Below are positions 1 to 6,872 of a stretch of DNA of 7,921 nt, one piece after another. A program made the position numbers and the translations under genes. Positions within the stretch are counted from its first letter, which is position 1. Each line of letters opens with the position of its first letter. The notes below the pieces were generated by a model. It was not told where the DNA came from and did not search any database. It saw only the letters and a program-made list of their open reading frames with translations. Origin of the DNA: Pseudomonas sp. (lineage in GTDB: Bacteria > Pseudomonadota > Gammaproteobacteria > Pseudomonadales > Pseudomonadaceae); the NCBI GenBank assembly GCA_026398835.1, contig JAPLSD010000328.1:1-7921 (forward strand). Reading direction: 5' to 3'.

Positions 1-6
1 ATAATC

Positions 7-18
7 AGTACAAGTACT
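7..18. repeat. Small palindrome in front of the LysR gene
   Basis: AGTAC (7-11) and GTACT (14-18) are inverted around AA, 16 bases before the start codon at 35. LysR regulators often bind dyads near their own promoters, so this could be part of an autoregulatory site. The arms are short and the window begins here, so the upstream context cannot be judged. Confidence 0.2.
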
Positions 19-34
19 TTTAAAAAGAAGAATC

Positions 35-883
35 ATGAGTCAACGACTGAATATTGATTTACTGCGCACCTTTCATGCGGTGGCGCGGTTCAGGCGGTTT
101 AAAGAAGCTGCGAACCATGTTCATCGCAGCGCTTCAACCGTCACGACGCAAATTCACAAGCTTGAGGAGTTGGTTGGGCAAAAACTATTCAATCGCAACA
201 ACCAGGGCGTCGAACTGACGATGTACGGAAAGAAGCTACTGACGGAAACGACAGAGTTCCTGAAGAGTCACGACCGCTTGCTGGCTTCGCTAACGCCCCA
301 ACCCATGCAGGGCAGGATTCGTCTTGGTTTGCCCGATTCCTATGCGCCAGCATTCATGCGCGATTTCCTGCCCATGCTGATCGCAGACAATCCACTGCTG
401 GAGCTTGAGGTCGACGCCAGATCCAGCGGCGAACTCTTTGCCATGTTCAGCCGCAAGCAAGTGGATTTGGCCTTGGTGGTGAGTGCACACCCCTTGGAGC
501 AAGGCGAACGGCTGTGTGATATCCAGCCGGTATGGGTAGTCGCCGAACACTTCAAGGCACCCGATCAGTCTCCTCTGCCGATTGCCGTACAACTGACGGG
601 CTGCCCCTTTCGCGAGTCCGCTGTTCACGCGCTGAAAGAACACGGCGTCTATTATCGGATCATGCTCGAAAGCGCCAGCTCACCCGCCGTCGAGGCCAGC
701 GTCCTGAGCGGATTGGCGGTGGGGATGATTGAACAGAGCAGGATGACCCCTGGATTGACCCGGGTAATTCCGGGGGCGGCGATGCCTGATCTTCCAGTTC
801 ACCATCTCTATCTGCTTTCCGATAGCAGCAACCATCTGGCTCTGCACCTGCATGAACAAGTCAAAGCCGGCTTTAGCATCTGA
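35..883 (+). CDS. LysR-type transcriptional regulator
   Basis: A 282-residue DNA-binding regulator of the LysR family, slightly short for a family that is usually about 290-310 residues. Residues 5-65 form the winged helix-turn-helix: a LLRTFHAVA start, the AA..V..S.STVTTQI recognition region around 25-40, then KLEELVGQKLFNR, which is the classic LysR sequence. Residues from about 93 (GRIRLGLPDSYAP) to the end fit the periplasmic-binding-protein-like effector domain. The start at 35 follows a weak purine stretch (AGAAG, 26-30) and gives a standard N-terminus. Target genes and inducer cannot be read from the sequence. The family often regulates a divergent neighbour, but the region to the left is outside the window and the right-hand neighbours are tRNAs. 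A terminator at 949-985 probably ends the transcript. Family assignment is secure; function is unknown. Confidence 0.93.
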   Translation: MSQRLNIDLLRTFHAVARFRRFKEAANHVHRSASTVTTQIHKLEELVGQKLFNRNNQGVELTMYGKKLLTETTEFLKSHDRLLASLTPQPMQGRIRLGLPDSYAPAFMRDFLPMLIADNPLLELEVDARSSGELFAMFSRKQVDLALVVSAHPLEQGERLCDIQPVWVVAEHFKAPDQSPLPIAVQLTGCPFRESAVHALKEHGVYYRIMLESASSPAVEASVLSGLAVGMIEQSRMTPGLTRVIPGAAMPDLPVHHLYLLSDSSNHLALHLHEQVKAGFSI

Positions 884-948
884 CGTTGAAATCCATGTGT
901 TGCAATCAGAGCAGGCGCAGCGTCAGGAAATAATGTGACCCACAACGC

Positions 949-985
949 AAAAGACCCGCTCAGCATGACTGGCGGGCCTTTTTTT
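949..985 (+). terminator. Rho-independent terminator after the LysR gene
   Basis: Left arm 949-960 and right arm 971-982 pair over about 11 positions with one A-C mismatch and a terminal T-G pair, around a 10-base loop. Seven T residues (979-985) follow. It lies 66 bases after the LysR stop codon and reads correctly on the plus strand. Confidence 0.8.
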
Positions 986-1025
986 ACAGTGACGCGTTCA
1001 AGCAGGACACAAATAACGCACACAC

Positions 1026-1054
1026 AAAAACGCCGCTCAGAGAGCGGCGTTTTT
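1026..1054 (-). terminator. Terminator of the tRNA cluster
   Basis: A perfect 13-bp inverted repeat (1026-1038 and 1042-1054) with a 3-base loop and core CGCCGCTC/GAGCGGCG. It is flanked by AAAAA on the left and TTTTT on the right, so it can act in both directions. It starts 7 bases past the 3' end of the last tRNA-Gly on the minus strand, which makes it the natural end of the tRNA transcript. Confidence 0.88.
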
Positions 1055-1061
1055 GTAAAAA

Positions 1062-1137
<76 letters not shown>

Positions 1138-1140
1138 AAA

Positions 1141-1216
1141 TGGCGTCCCCTAGGGGACTCGAACCCCTGTTACCGCCGTGAAAGGGCGGTGTCCTAGGCC
1201 ACTAGACGAAGGGGAC
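1141..1216 (-). tRNA. tRNA-Glu (anticodon TTC), second copy in the transcript
   Basis: A 76-base tRNA on the minus strand: acceptor GTCCCCT with AGGGGAC, anticodon stem CCGCC/GGCGG around loop CTTTCAC (anticodon TTC), T-arm GGTTCGAGTCC, discriminator G and encoded CCA. It is identical to the copy at 1399-1474 and is followed after 3 bases by tRNA-Gly. Confidence 0.97.
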
Positions 1217-1225
1217 ACGCTGCCC

Positions 1226-1246
1226 GGAACACATGGTGTGTGTTCC
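1226..1246. other. Hairpin in the spacer between the two tRNA pairs
   Basis: GGAACACA (1226-1233) and TGTGTTCC (1239-1246) form a perfect 8-bp stem with a 5-base loop inside the 104-base spacer 1217-1320. It lacks a T-run in either direction, so it is not an intrinsic terminator. I infer that it folds in the precursor transcript and may guide tRNA processing. Nothing else is recognisable in the spacer. Confidence 0.4.
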
Positions 1247-1320
1247 AGTGCCCAGACCCGCATCCGAAGACTTGGTTCTGGTTTCACTCAACCCTGCCCG
1301 AAAGCAAGGCTGTTTAAAAT

Positions 1321-1396
<76 letters not shown>

Positions 1397-1398
1397 AA

Positions 1399-1474
1399 TG
1401 GCGTCCCCTAGGGGACTCGAACCCCTGTTACCGCCGTGAAAGGGCGGTGTCCTAGGCCACTAGACGAAGGGGAC
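1399..1474 (-). tRNA. tRNA-Glu (anticodon TTC), first gene of the tRNA transcript
   Basis: A 76-base tRNA on the minus strand with anticodon TTC, GTCCCCT acceptor and encoded CCA, identical to 1141-1216. It is promoter-proximal: the predicted -10 box at 1537-1542 lies about 60 bases upstream, giving a leader of roughly 50-55 bases before the mature 5' end. Confidence 0.97.
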
Positions 1475-1536
1475 ACACGTACAACATTCACTACTTACTG
1501 CGTTTCGCTGTGTGCTTTACGCTGTAAGTGGCGCGC

Positions 1537-1592
1537 ATTCTATGGATGGATTGAGGGGTCGTCAACCCCCAGATATAAATTTATTTAAATCA
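1537..1592 (-). promoter_or_regulatory. Strong sigma-70 promoter of the tRNA cluster
   Basis: Read on the minus strand: TTGACG (1560-1565), a spacer of exactly 17 bases, then TAGAAT (1537-1542). Each hexamer matches the consensus at 5 of 6 positions. GCGCGC (1531-1536) follows the -10 box; such a GC-rich discriminator is the hallmark of promoters under stringent (ppGpp) control. An AT-rich block (1571-1592) just upstream of the -35 box resembles an UP element of the kind found at rRNA and tRNA promoters. The -35 box partly overlaps a small dyad, GGGGT (1555-1559) and ACCCC (1565-1569). Stringent control is inferred. Confidence 0.85.
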
Positions 1593-1812
1593 ATGACTTC
1601 GCAGTGGTTTCGGGGACTGTTTCGGCATTTCACCCGCCCAGGGTTTGGCGCCTATATTCTGGCACCCGACAAGGCGTTATAGTCCAGCGCAGTGAATGAT
1701 GGCAATCTGCATACATCCGCGCGACGACGCCTTTCAACTCGTCGTTCAGTCCTATGCGCCCAAATGCCAAGCCACTACACTCACACGCGAACCCTATATA
1801 GAGGTCTTAACG
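1593..1812. other. Intergenic region in front of the membrane protein gene
   Basis: The open frame reaches left from 1813 to 1696, but I regard this part as untranslated leader. Candidate -10 elements for the plus-strand gene are TATATT (1653-1658) and TATAGT (1678-1683). Neither has a convincing -35 box at 16-18 bases, so the promoter is unresolved. I see no other gene here. Confidence 0.35.
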
Positions 1813-2583
1813 GTGACACCACTCATGATCACCCTGCTAGTAATAGCCGGGATCGTAATACTGATCGCCATCGGCTACATGAACCATGTGGTGGAAAACA
1901 ACAAGCTGGAAAAGGCGCGCACCAAGGTCGAACTCAACGATCGCCTGCGCCGTTGCGGCGAAATCACCGAGACCTTCCCCGGCCAGCTGATGACGCCAGC
2001 ACTCAAGCTGCTGCTGACCCGGCTGGAACTCAATGTCACTCAGCGCCTGCTGAACCTCAACAAGACCGACGCGGCTACAAAGACACGGGTAACCGAACTC
2101 AGCGCATTGGTCGCCCAGGGCGAATCAATTCCGGTCAACAACCCGCCGGCACCGATCCAGACTGAAGCCAAGGCCAAGGATGTACGCTTTCTATTGGAGG
2201 CGATGCATGGCCAGGTGACCAGGGCAGCACAGGACGGCTTTCTACCGGCCAACGAGGCCAAGCACTGGATCAGGGAGATTCGTCATATCCTGGTGCTGCT
2301 GCATATCGAGTTCTTCAACAACCTTGGGCAGCATGCCTTGCAACAGAACCAGCCTGGTCAGGCGCGCCTGGCGTTCGAACGCGGCGTGCAGTACCTGCGT
2401 AAGCAACAGGATCCAGTGACTTACAACGAGCAGCTCCAGTACCTGGAGAAACTCCTGGCGCGCGCCAATTCAATGGTGCTGACCAACATTCAACCGACAG
2501 AAGGCGAAGTCAATGAATTGACCGAAGGCCTGAAGACGGTAGAAGCCGATGCTGACTGGAAGAAGAAAGCGATTTACGACTAA
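1813..2583 (+). CDS. Membrane-anchored helical protein of unknown function
   Basis: A 256-residue protein that I do not recognise by function. Residues 4-23 (MITLLVIAGIVILIAIGYMN) are one strong hydrophobic segment, followed by charged, helix-rich sequence, so I infer an N-terminal anchor with a cytoplasmic body. Residues 29-50 are rich in Lys, Glu and Arg and could form a coiled coil. A proline-rich linker (107-116) separates two helical halves. The stretch at 170-197 (LGQHALQQNQPGQARLAFER and following) reads like a tetratricopeptide-type helix pair. The GTG at 1813 is preferred because GAGG (1801-1804) sits 8 bases before it and the TM segment then starts at once. An in-frame ATG at 1696 would add 39 unremarkable residues without a clear ribosome site. 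It converges on the chemoreceptor gene, with only a palindrome between them. Confidence 0.82.
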   Translation: MTPLMITLLVIAGIVILIAIGYMNHVVENNKLEKARTKVELNDRLRRCGEITETFPGQLMTPALKLLLTRLELNVTQRLLNLNKTDAATKTRVTELSALVAQGESIPVNNPPAPIQTEAKAKDVRFLLEAMHGQVTRAAQDGFLPANEAKHWIREIRHILVLLHIEFFNNLGQHALQQNQPGQARLAFERGVQYLRKQQDPVTYNEQLQYLEKLLARANSMVLTNIQPTEGEVNELTEGLKTVEADADWKKKAIYD

Positions 2584-2598
2584 GAGATGCTGCTTGCC

Positions 2599-2626
2599 TG
2601 TAGGAGCGAGCAAGCTCGCTCCTACA
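2599..2626. repeat. Pseudomonas REP-type palindrome between convergent genes
   Basis: Perfect 13-bp arms TGTAGGAGCGAGC (2599-2611) and GCTCGCTCCTACA (2614-2626) around AA. The GTAG-GAGCGAGC pattern matches the repeated extragenic palindromes scattered through fluorescent Pseudomonas genomes, which are thought to be spread by REP-associated tyrosine transposases. It lies 15 bases after the stop of the membrane protein and 5 bases from the stop of the chemoreceptor. It may help end both transcripts, although neither side has a proper T-run. Confidence 0.8.
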
Positions 2627-2631
2627 CACAC

Positions 2632-4599
2632 CTACAACCGGAAATGCCCAACCATCCCCTTCAGTTCCGCACCCAACTGCGCCAGTTCAATGCTGGACGC
2701 GGCATTGCCCTGCATCGCCAATGACGATTGATCGGCACTGGCACGGATACTGGTGACACTGCGGTTAATCTCTTCAGCCACCGAGCTTTGCTGTTCGGCA
2801 GCAGCGGCGATTTGCTGGTTCATCTGCTGAATCAACGATACCGCGGCAGCAATGCTGCCCAGCGCACTTTCGGTCTGCAACGCATCGCTGACGGCCAATT
2901 TGACCAACTCACCACTGCTCTGAATTTGTTGCACCGAAGAATATGCGGCTGAACGCAAAGCGCTCACCAGGCGTTCGATTTCCTCAGTGGATTGCTGGGT
3001 ACGCTTGGCCAACGCCCGCACTTCGTCGGCAACCACCGCAAACCCCCTGCCCTGTTCTCCGGCGCGCGCCGCTTCGATGGCCGCATTGAGCGCCAACAAG
3101 TTGGTTTGCTCGGCCACGCTTTTGATCACGCCGAGCACCGTACCGATGTTTTGTATTTCCGCACTAAGACTTTCAATGCTAGTGCTGGCCGAGGTGGCCG
3201 AGTCCGCGAGCTGCTCTATACGCTGCATGCTCTGGCGAACCACCTGCTGACCACTTTCAACCTTATCGTCAGCCCTCTGTGCAGCCTGGGCTGCCTCTTC
3301 AGCGTTGCGCGCCACGTCGTGCACGGTGGCAGTCATCTGGTTCATCGCCGTGGCGACCTGCTCGGTTTCTTCTTTCTGGCTGCTGACTTCGAGATTGGTC
3401 TGCTCGGTCACCGCCGACAGCGAATGAGCCGAGCTCGCCAACTGCTCGATACCCGCCTGCAAGCCACTGACAATACTGCTGAGCCCGGCACCCATTTGCT
3501 GCATCGCCAGCATCAGCTGGCCGATTTCGTCACGACGCGTGACCTCGACCGTCGCGCTGAGGTCCCCCGCCGCAATTTGTTGAGCGACATGAATCACGCT
3601 TCGTAGCGGCGCGACGATCAGACGGGTAATCACCCACGCAGCGATCAATCCAACCAGCAGCGCCAGTGCCGACGAGCCGATGATCAGTATCGAGTTCTTT
3701 TTAAGCTCCACCTGCATCGACTGATCTTCGGCCGCATAGGCCTGATCGACTCGCTTGACCACTTGCGCGGCGCGCTCATGCAGTTGCTGGTAAACCTTTT
3801 TTTCTTGCGCCAGCAAACCGGTGTACTCGGTAAGTTTTTCACTGAAACTGGCGATATGCCCGGACACTTCGTTGAGGACCGTCTGATACCCCGCGTCCTT
3901 GACCGTAGTCTTGAGCTGCTCGGCCTGGGTCAGCGCCTGATCAGCCTGCTCGATCTTGCCCTGCTCCCCGCTCTCATCCTCACCCTTGCGGCTCTGATCC
4001 AGACGCACACGCGCTTCGTTCATCGCCTGCAGCATCAACCTGGATACCTGACTGACCTGATTGGCTTGCTCGATAAACTCCGCACCCTCCTTGCCCTGGG
4101 ACTCCTTCAGCGTGTAGGCGCCATCATCGGCAAGACCGGATTGGAGCACATCGAGATTATTGGCGACGCTGGAAACCGACCAACTGGCCATTTCCAGCGC
4201 AAGGTCCTTGGTCTGGGTCAGCTCGACGAACTCATCGAAAGCTTTGCGATAAGCGCCAAGTGCCTGTTCAACGTCGTTCATTACCGGAACGTTGACCGCC
4301 GACTGCGCCTTGAGTTGGGTCGCCAGCCCGATCAGGCCATCAACGCCTTCATGCAAGGCATCGGCAGTTTTCGGGTCGCCATGCAAGGCATAGTCCTGCT
4401 CCAGCAAGCGCACTTTAAGCAGGCTGCTATTGAGTGAGGACATCTGCTTCAGACCGTCGAAGCGATGACTGATCTCCTGCAGCGACCACACGCCAATGGC
4501 TGCCACCAATGCCGTCAGGAGCAATACCAGAACAAACCCGACACCCAGTTTTTTCGCCATACCGAGGTTGGCAAAACGTCCTTGAACGGCCGTAATCAT
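2632..4599 (-). CDS. Methyl-accepting chemotaxis protein with large helical sensor domain
   Basis: A complete 655-residue chemoreceptor of the inner membrane. TM1 spans about residues 18-40. A long, almost wholly helical periplasmic region (41-302) follows, then TM2 (303-329), a HAMP domain (about 328-380, with [20 protein letters not shown]) and the cytoplasmic signalling hairpin. The highly conserved tip, which binds CheW and CheA, is at about 492-541 ([20 protein letters not shown], then [17 protein letters not shown]). The roughly 260-residue sensor is much larger than the common four-helix bundle of about 150. Its size and helical content fit the HBM (helical bimodular) class of McpS, McpQ and McpK, which sense TCA-cycle acids. 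That ligand class is inferred, not shown. There is no C-terminal pentapeptide tether. The start is supported by GGGAAGGGGA, 9 bases before the ATG. The MocR gene lies 131 bases upstream on the same strand. Confidence 0.95.
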   Translation of the reverse strand: MITAVQGRFANLGMAKKLGVGFVLVLLLTALVAAIGVWSLQEISHRFDGLKQMSSLNSSLLKVRLLEQDYALHGDPKTADALHEGVDGLIGLATQLKAQSAVNVPVMNDVEQALGAYRKAFDEFVELTQTKDLALEMASWSVSSVANNLDVLQSGLADDGAYTLKESQGKEGAEFIEQANQVSQVSRLMLQAMNEARVRLDQSRKGEDESGEQGKIEQADQALTQAEQLKTTVKDAGYQTVLNEVSGHIASFSEKLTEYTGLLAQEKKVYQQLHERAAQVVKRVDQAYAAEDQSMQVELKKNSILIIGSSALALLVGLIAAWVITRLIVAPLRSVIHVAQQIAAGDLSATVEVTRRDEIGQLMLAMQQMGAGLSSIVSGLQAGIEQLASSAHSLSAVTEQTNLEVSSQKEETEQVATAMNQMTATVHDVARNAEEAAQAAQRADDKVESGQQVVRQSMQRIEQLADSATSASTSIESLSAEIQNIGTVLGVIKSVAEQTNLLALNAAIEAARAGEQGRGFAVVADEVRALAKRTQQSTEEIERLVSALRSAAYSSVQQIQSSGELVKLAVSDALQTESALGSIAAAVSLIQQMNQQIAAAAEQQSSVAEEINRSVTSIRASADQSSLAMQGNAASSIELAQLGAELKGMVGHFRL

Positions 4600-4608
4600 T
4601 GCGCTTTA

Positions 4609-4654
4609 TCCCCTTCCCATGCCGAATGGCATAAAGGCCATTTTCTATTTATGC
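4609..4654 (-). promoter_or_regulatory. Leader of the chemoreceptor gene with overlapping inverted repeats
   Basis: Next to the strong ribosome-binding site (4609-4618) are three inverted repeats that share bases. ATGCC/GGCAT (4619-4623 and 4628-4632) has a 4-base loop, GCATAAA/TTTATGC (4629-4635 and 4648-4654) has a 12-base spacer, and AATGG/CCATT (4625-4629 and 4638-4642) links both. All three cannot form at once. They could be operator half-sites or alternative RNA folds that affect translation. I could not identify -35/-10 boxes or a flagellar sigma-28 box upstream. Confidence 0.35.
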
Positions 4655-4730
4655 AGATTCGCAATGGGCCGCCCTTTAGCACAAGTCTCTGGCGTCTGAA
4701 TAATGGCAAAAAGCTACGCCAAGGTCGTTT

Positions 4731-6137
4731 TCAGGATGGTTGAGGTCGATCCGGCAGAGCCGTGGCACGGAAAAATGCCAAGGCCCTCGGGTCATTTGCG
4801 TAGGCCACATTGATGCGCAGCCAATTGCTCGGCGCACCGTCAGGATTGAACGCCGCCCCAGAAGAAAGCGATACACCACATTTGCCAGCCTGCTCGCGCA
4901 CCTGAGCATAGTCGGACAGTCCAGGTCGCGCCCAAATGAACATGCCACCAGCAGGTCTGGTGAACACTTCCCACTCGGCGTCCTCCAGCACTTGTAGAGT
5001 GGCGAGCATGTCTTTATTCAAACGCTGACGCAGACGCTGCGCCAACTTGCGATAGGCGCCGGTGGCCAACAAGCTGGCCACCACCGATTCGCAAAAGCGC
5101 GAGCCCCCAAGGCAAGTGATCATCTTTACCTCGGCCAGCCGGGCAATGATTTCGGCGCTGGCGGTGATATAGCCGAGCCGAAGCGAACTGCTGAGGGTTT
5201 TCGAGAAGCTGGCGACGTAAATCACCCGCTCATCAGCATCCAGGGCCACCAGGCGAGTGCAGGCGCCTTTCTGTAAGTCGGCAAAAACGTCGTCCTCGAC
5301 AATGAAGAAGTCATGACTGGTCGCCAATTGCAGCAAGCGCTGCGCCACCGTCGGTGCCAGGCTGCTGCCGGTCGGGTTGTGGTACAGGCTGTTGATGAAC
5401 AAAGCGCGAGGCTTATGGTTCTCCAGCAGGCTGTAGAGCTCGTTGAGCTGCGGCCCGCTACACGTTCTGGGAACCTCAAGCAGCGCAATCCCATGGAGCT
5501 TGAGCAAACGATAGAGATTGGAGAAGCCTGGGGTTTCGATCACCACGCAATCGCCTGGTTTGAGCAGCGTGCGCACCACCAGATCCAGAGCATGGCTGGC
5601 GCCATGGGTGGTCAGTATTTGACCTTCATCCACGCAGATGTTGATCTGCTTCAGGTGCTTTTGCAGTTGTTGGCGCAAGACCGGCAAACCCAACGGCGTG
5701 CTGTAGTTGAACAGCCCGGTCATGTCGGCGCGAGTGATCTGGCGGATCGCGTAACTGAGGTCATCGCTTTCTCGCCAGCTTTCAGGCAACCACCCGCACC
5801 CCAGCTTCAACTCACCCAAAGGGCTGCCGGTGAAGTGCCCCCACCCCGCCTCGGCCTCCTCATACCCCTGAACCTTATCCCGGGGCTGGAGAACGCGCAC
5901 TGGTTCGGCGACGGAAAAACCCGAGCCCTGCCGTGATGTCAGCAGTCCCTGAGCGACCATCCGCTCATAGGCTTCGATGACGCTGGACTGGCTGAGCAGG
6001 TTGTCCCGCGCCAATTGTCGGATAGAAGGCAGGCGCGTACCGGAGTGCGCGTTTCCCTGGTGAATCCACGCCACCAACGCGTTGACGATTTGCTGCACCA
6101 CCGGCACGAGCGCCTGCCGATCAATCTTCAAATCCAT
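4731..6137 (-). CDS. MocR-type regulator: GntR winged helix fused to a PLP aminotransferase fold
   Basis: A 468-residue transcription factor of the MocR/PdxR subfamily. Residues 10-75 are the GntR winged helix, including TRLPSIRQLARDNLLSQSSV and YERMVAQGLLTSRQGSGFSV. A linker runs to about 105, then a fold-type I aminotransferase domain (about 110-460). The PLP-site residues are in place: NPTG (254-257), EDD (281-283), the Schiff-base lysine Lys313 in SFSKTLSSSLRLGY, and Arg441 in LRINVAY for the substrate carboxylate. The protein therefore probably binds PLP, and members usually act as PLP- or amino-acid-responsive regulators rather than enzymes. I chose the ATG at 6137 because it begins the canonical domain (MDLKIDRQ) and has AGGA upstream. 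The frame is open to 6296, but those residues resemble no domain. MocR genes usually regulate a divergent neighbour; here there is none, so the target is unknown. Confidence 0.93.
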   Translation of the reverse strand: MDLKIDRQALVPVVQQIVNALVAWIHQGNAHSGTRLPSIRQLARDNLLSQSSVIEAYERMVAQGLLTSRQGSGFSVAEPVRVLQPRDKVQGYEEAEAGWGHFTGSPLGELKLGCGWLPESWRESDDLSYAIRQITRADMTGLFNYSTPLGLPVLRQQLQKHLKQINICVDEGQILTTHGASHALDLVVRTLLKPGDCVVIETPGFSNLYRLLKLHGIALLEVPRTCSGPQLNELYSLLENHKPRALFINSLYHNPTGSSLAPTVAQRLLQLATSHDFFIVEDDVFADLQKGACTRLVALDADERVIYVASFSKTLSSSLRLGYITASAEIIARLAEVKMITCLGGSRFCESVVASLLATGAYRKLAQRLRQRLNKDMLATLQVLEDAEWEVFTRPAGGMFIWARPGLSDYAQVREQAGKCGVSLSSGAAFNPDGAPSNWLRINVAYANDPRALAFFRATALPDRPQPS

Positions 6138-6153
6138 GAATAGACGATTCCTG

Positions 6154-6179
6154 ACTGTTTGTTTTTTTCTGAAAACAGT
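6154..6179. promoter_or_regulatory. Possible operator in front of the MocR gene
   Basis: ACTGTTT (6154-6160) and AAACAGT (6173-6179) are inverted with a 12-base A/T-tract spacer, so their centres lie 19 bases apart, close to two helical turns. The site is 16 bases upstream of the MocR start codon, overlapping or adjoining its promoter and leader. Autoregulation is common in this family, though described MocR sites are often direct repeats. No clear -35/-10 pair was found. From 6180 to 6346 I see nothing else. Confidence 0.35.
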
Positions 6180-6346
6180 TAAGCACAGGTGTTTTGTTGG
6201 CGAAGGGCGATAAGGCCTGGATAGCGCCCCTCCTAACCATTTGAAACACATCGCCGGCCACCTGACTGGAATGGCCATTGCGTTGCCACCACCCACTTAC
6301 ATCCAAACGGATAGAGTGACGCGCCAGCGCAGACGTTTTTCATAGC

Positions 6347-6377
6347 AAAACGCCCCGGGCCAGTGAGGCCCGAGGCG
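6347..6377 (-). terminator. Terminator downstream of the GNAT gene
   Basis: On the minus strand an 11-bp GC-rich stem (6367-6377 with 6351-6361, one C-A mismatch, 5-base loop AGTGA on the plus strand) is followed by UUUU, encoded by AAAA at 6347-6350. It lies about 83 bases after the acetyltransferase stop codon and separates that transcript from the MocR gene. Confidence 0.75.
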
Positions 6378-6460
6378 CTTAAGAGAGGTTCAAGACCCGG
6401 CATCCAGTGGATCGCATGCCTGAGCAAACAGCATGGCAGGATTTTTATAGGCGTACCTGA

Positions 6461-6742
6461 TCAGAGTTTCGCAGCGTGCCGCTGGTGACGCTGCATGTAG
6501 CGCTCCACATAGGAGCACGACGGAATCACTGTGTAGCCCATTTGTTCTGCGTACTCCAGCGCCTGCTCGGTCAGCGCGGCCGCTATACCGCGGCCACGCA
6601 GTGCGTTGGGCACAAACGTGCGATAGATATCCAGGGTCTGCTTACCCAGGTCCATATAGGTCAGGTAGGCACGATGACCGTCCACACTGGTCTCGAACTG
6701 ATGACCAGCCTGGTCATGGTGGATGGACAACGCCTCGCTCAT
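6461..6742 (-). CDS. Small GNAT-type N-acetyltransferase (YjdJ-like)
   Basis: A 93-residue protein of the short acetyltransferase group often annotated as YjdJ-type or COG2388, which carries a minimal acetyl-CoA-binding core. The visible signature is LRGRGIAAALTEQALEYAEQ (48-67), in which the R-G-R-G-I-A loop is the acetyl-CoA pyrophosphate-binding motif A. It is followed by a VIPSCSYVERYM segment with a cysteine (Cys76) typical of this subgroup. The N-terminal part (FETSVDGHRAYLTYMDLGKQ) fits the first beta strands. The family is much shorter than standard GNATs of about 150 residues, so the length is normal rather than truncated. The ATG at 6742 is chosen because GAGGAG lies 5 bases upstream and the family starts here. 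An in-frame extension to 6808 would run through a palindrome. The substrate is unknown. Confidence 0.88.
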   Translation of the reverse strand: MSEALSIHHDQAGHQFETSVDGHRAYLTYMDLGKQTLDIYRTFVPNALRGRGIAAALTEQALEYAEQMGYTVIPSCSYVERYMQRHQRHAAKL

Positions 6743-6755
6743 CACTACTCCTCGC

Positions 6756-6774
6756 GGGTCAGAAATTCTGACCC
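6756..6774. promoter_or_regulatory. Perfect palindrome in the GNAT gene leader
   Basis: GGGTCAGAA (6756-6764) and TTCTGACCC (6766-6774) are perfect 9-bp arms around a single A. The site begins 2 bases upstream of the GAGGAG ribosome-binding site (6748-6753) and 13 bases from the start codon. A 1-base centre is too tight for an RNA hairpin of the full stem, so a protein dimer-binding site is more likely than a terminator. The regulator is unknown. Confidence 0.5.
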
Positions 6775-6872
6775 CTACCTTACCGATGTTTTTCCGGCGA
6801 AGGAACATCTACGCCACCCCGTGCCTGTCTGGACACCGAGAAGAGCTTACCGATCTCGCGCAGCCGAGCACG

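Noticed and set aside
1660..1676. A sigma-54-like sequence, TGGCAC followed by GGC
   Set aside because: The distance between the GG and GC elements is 11 bases instead of 10 and the TTGC core is missing.
2992..4437. Long plus-strand open frames opposite the chemoreceptor gene (204 and 224 residues)
   Set aside because: They are antisense shadows of a complete, well-conserved gene, lack ribosome sites and encode no recognisable domain.
4655..4730. A flagellar sigma-28 promoter for the chemoreceptor
   Set aside because: A TAAA element exists on the minus strand, but no GCCGATAA-like box follows at the right distance.
6138..6296. An upstream in-frame extension of the MocR gene by 53 residues
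   Set aside because: The extra residues match no domain, and the GntR winged helix begins normally at the ATG at 6137, which has AGGA upstream.
6743..6808. A 22-residue extension of the acetyltransferase gene
   Set aside because: It would be encoded across a perfect palindrome, while GAGGAG is well placed for the ATG at 6742.
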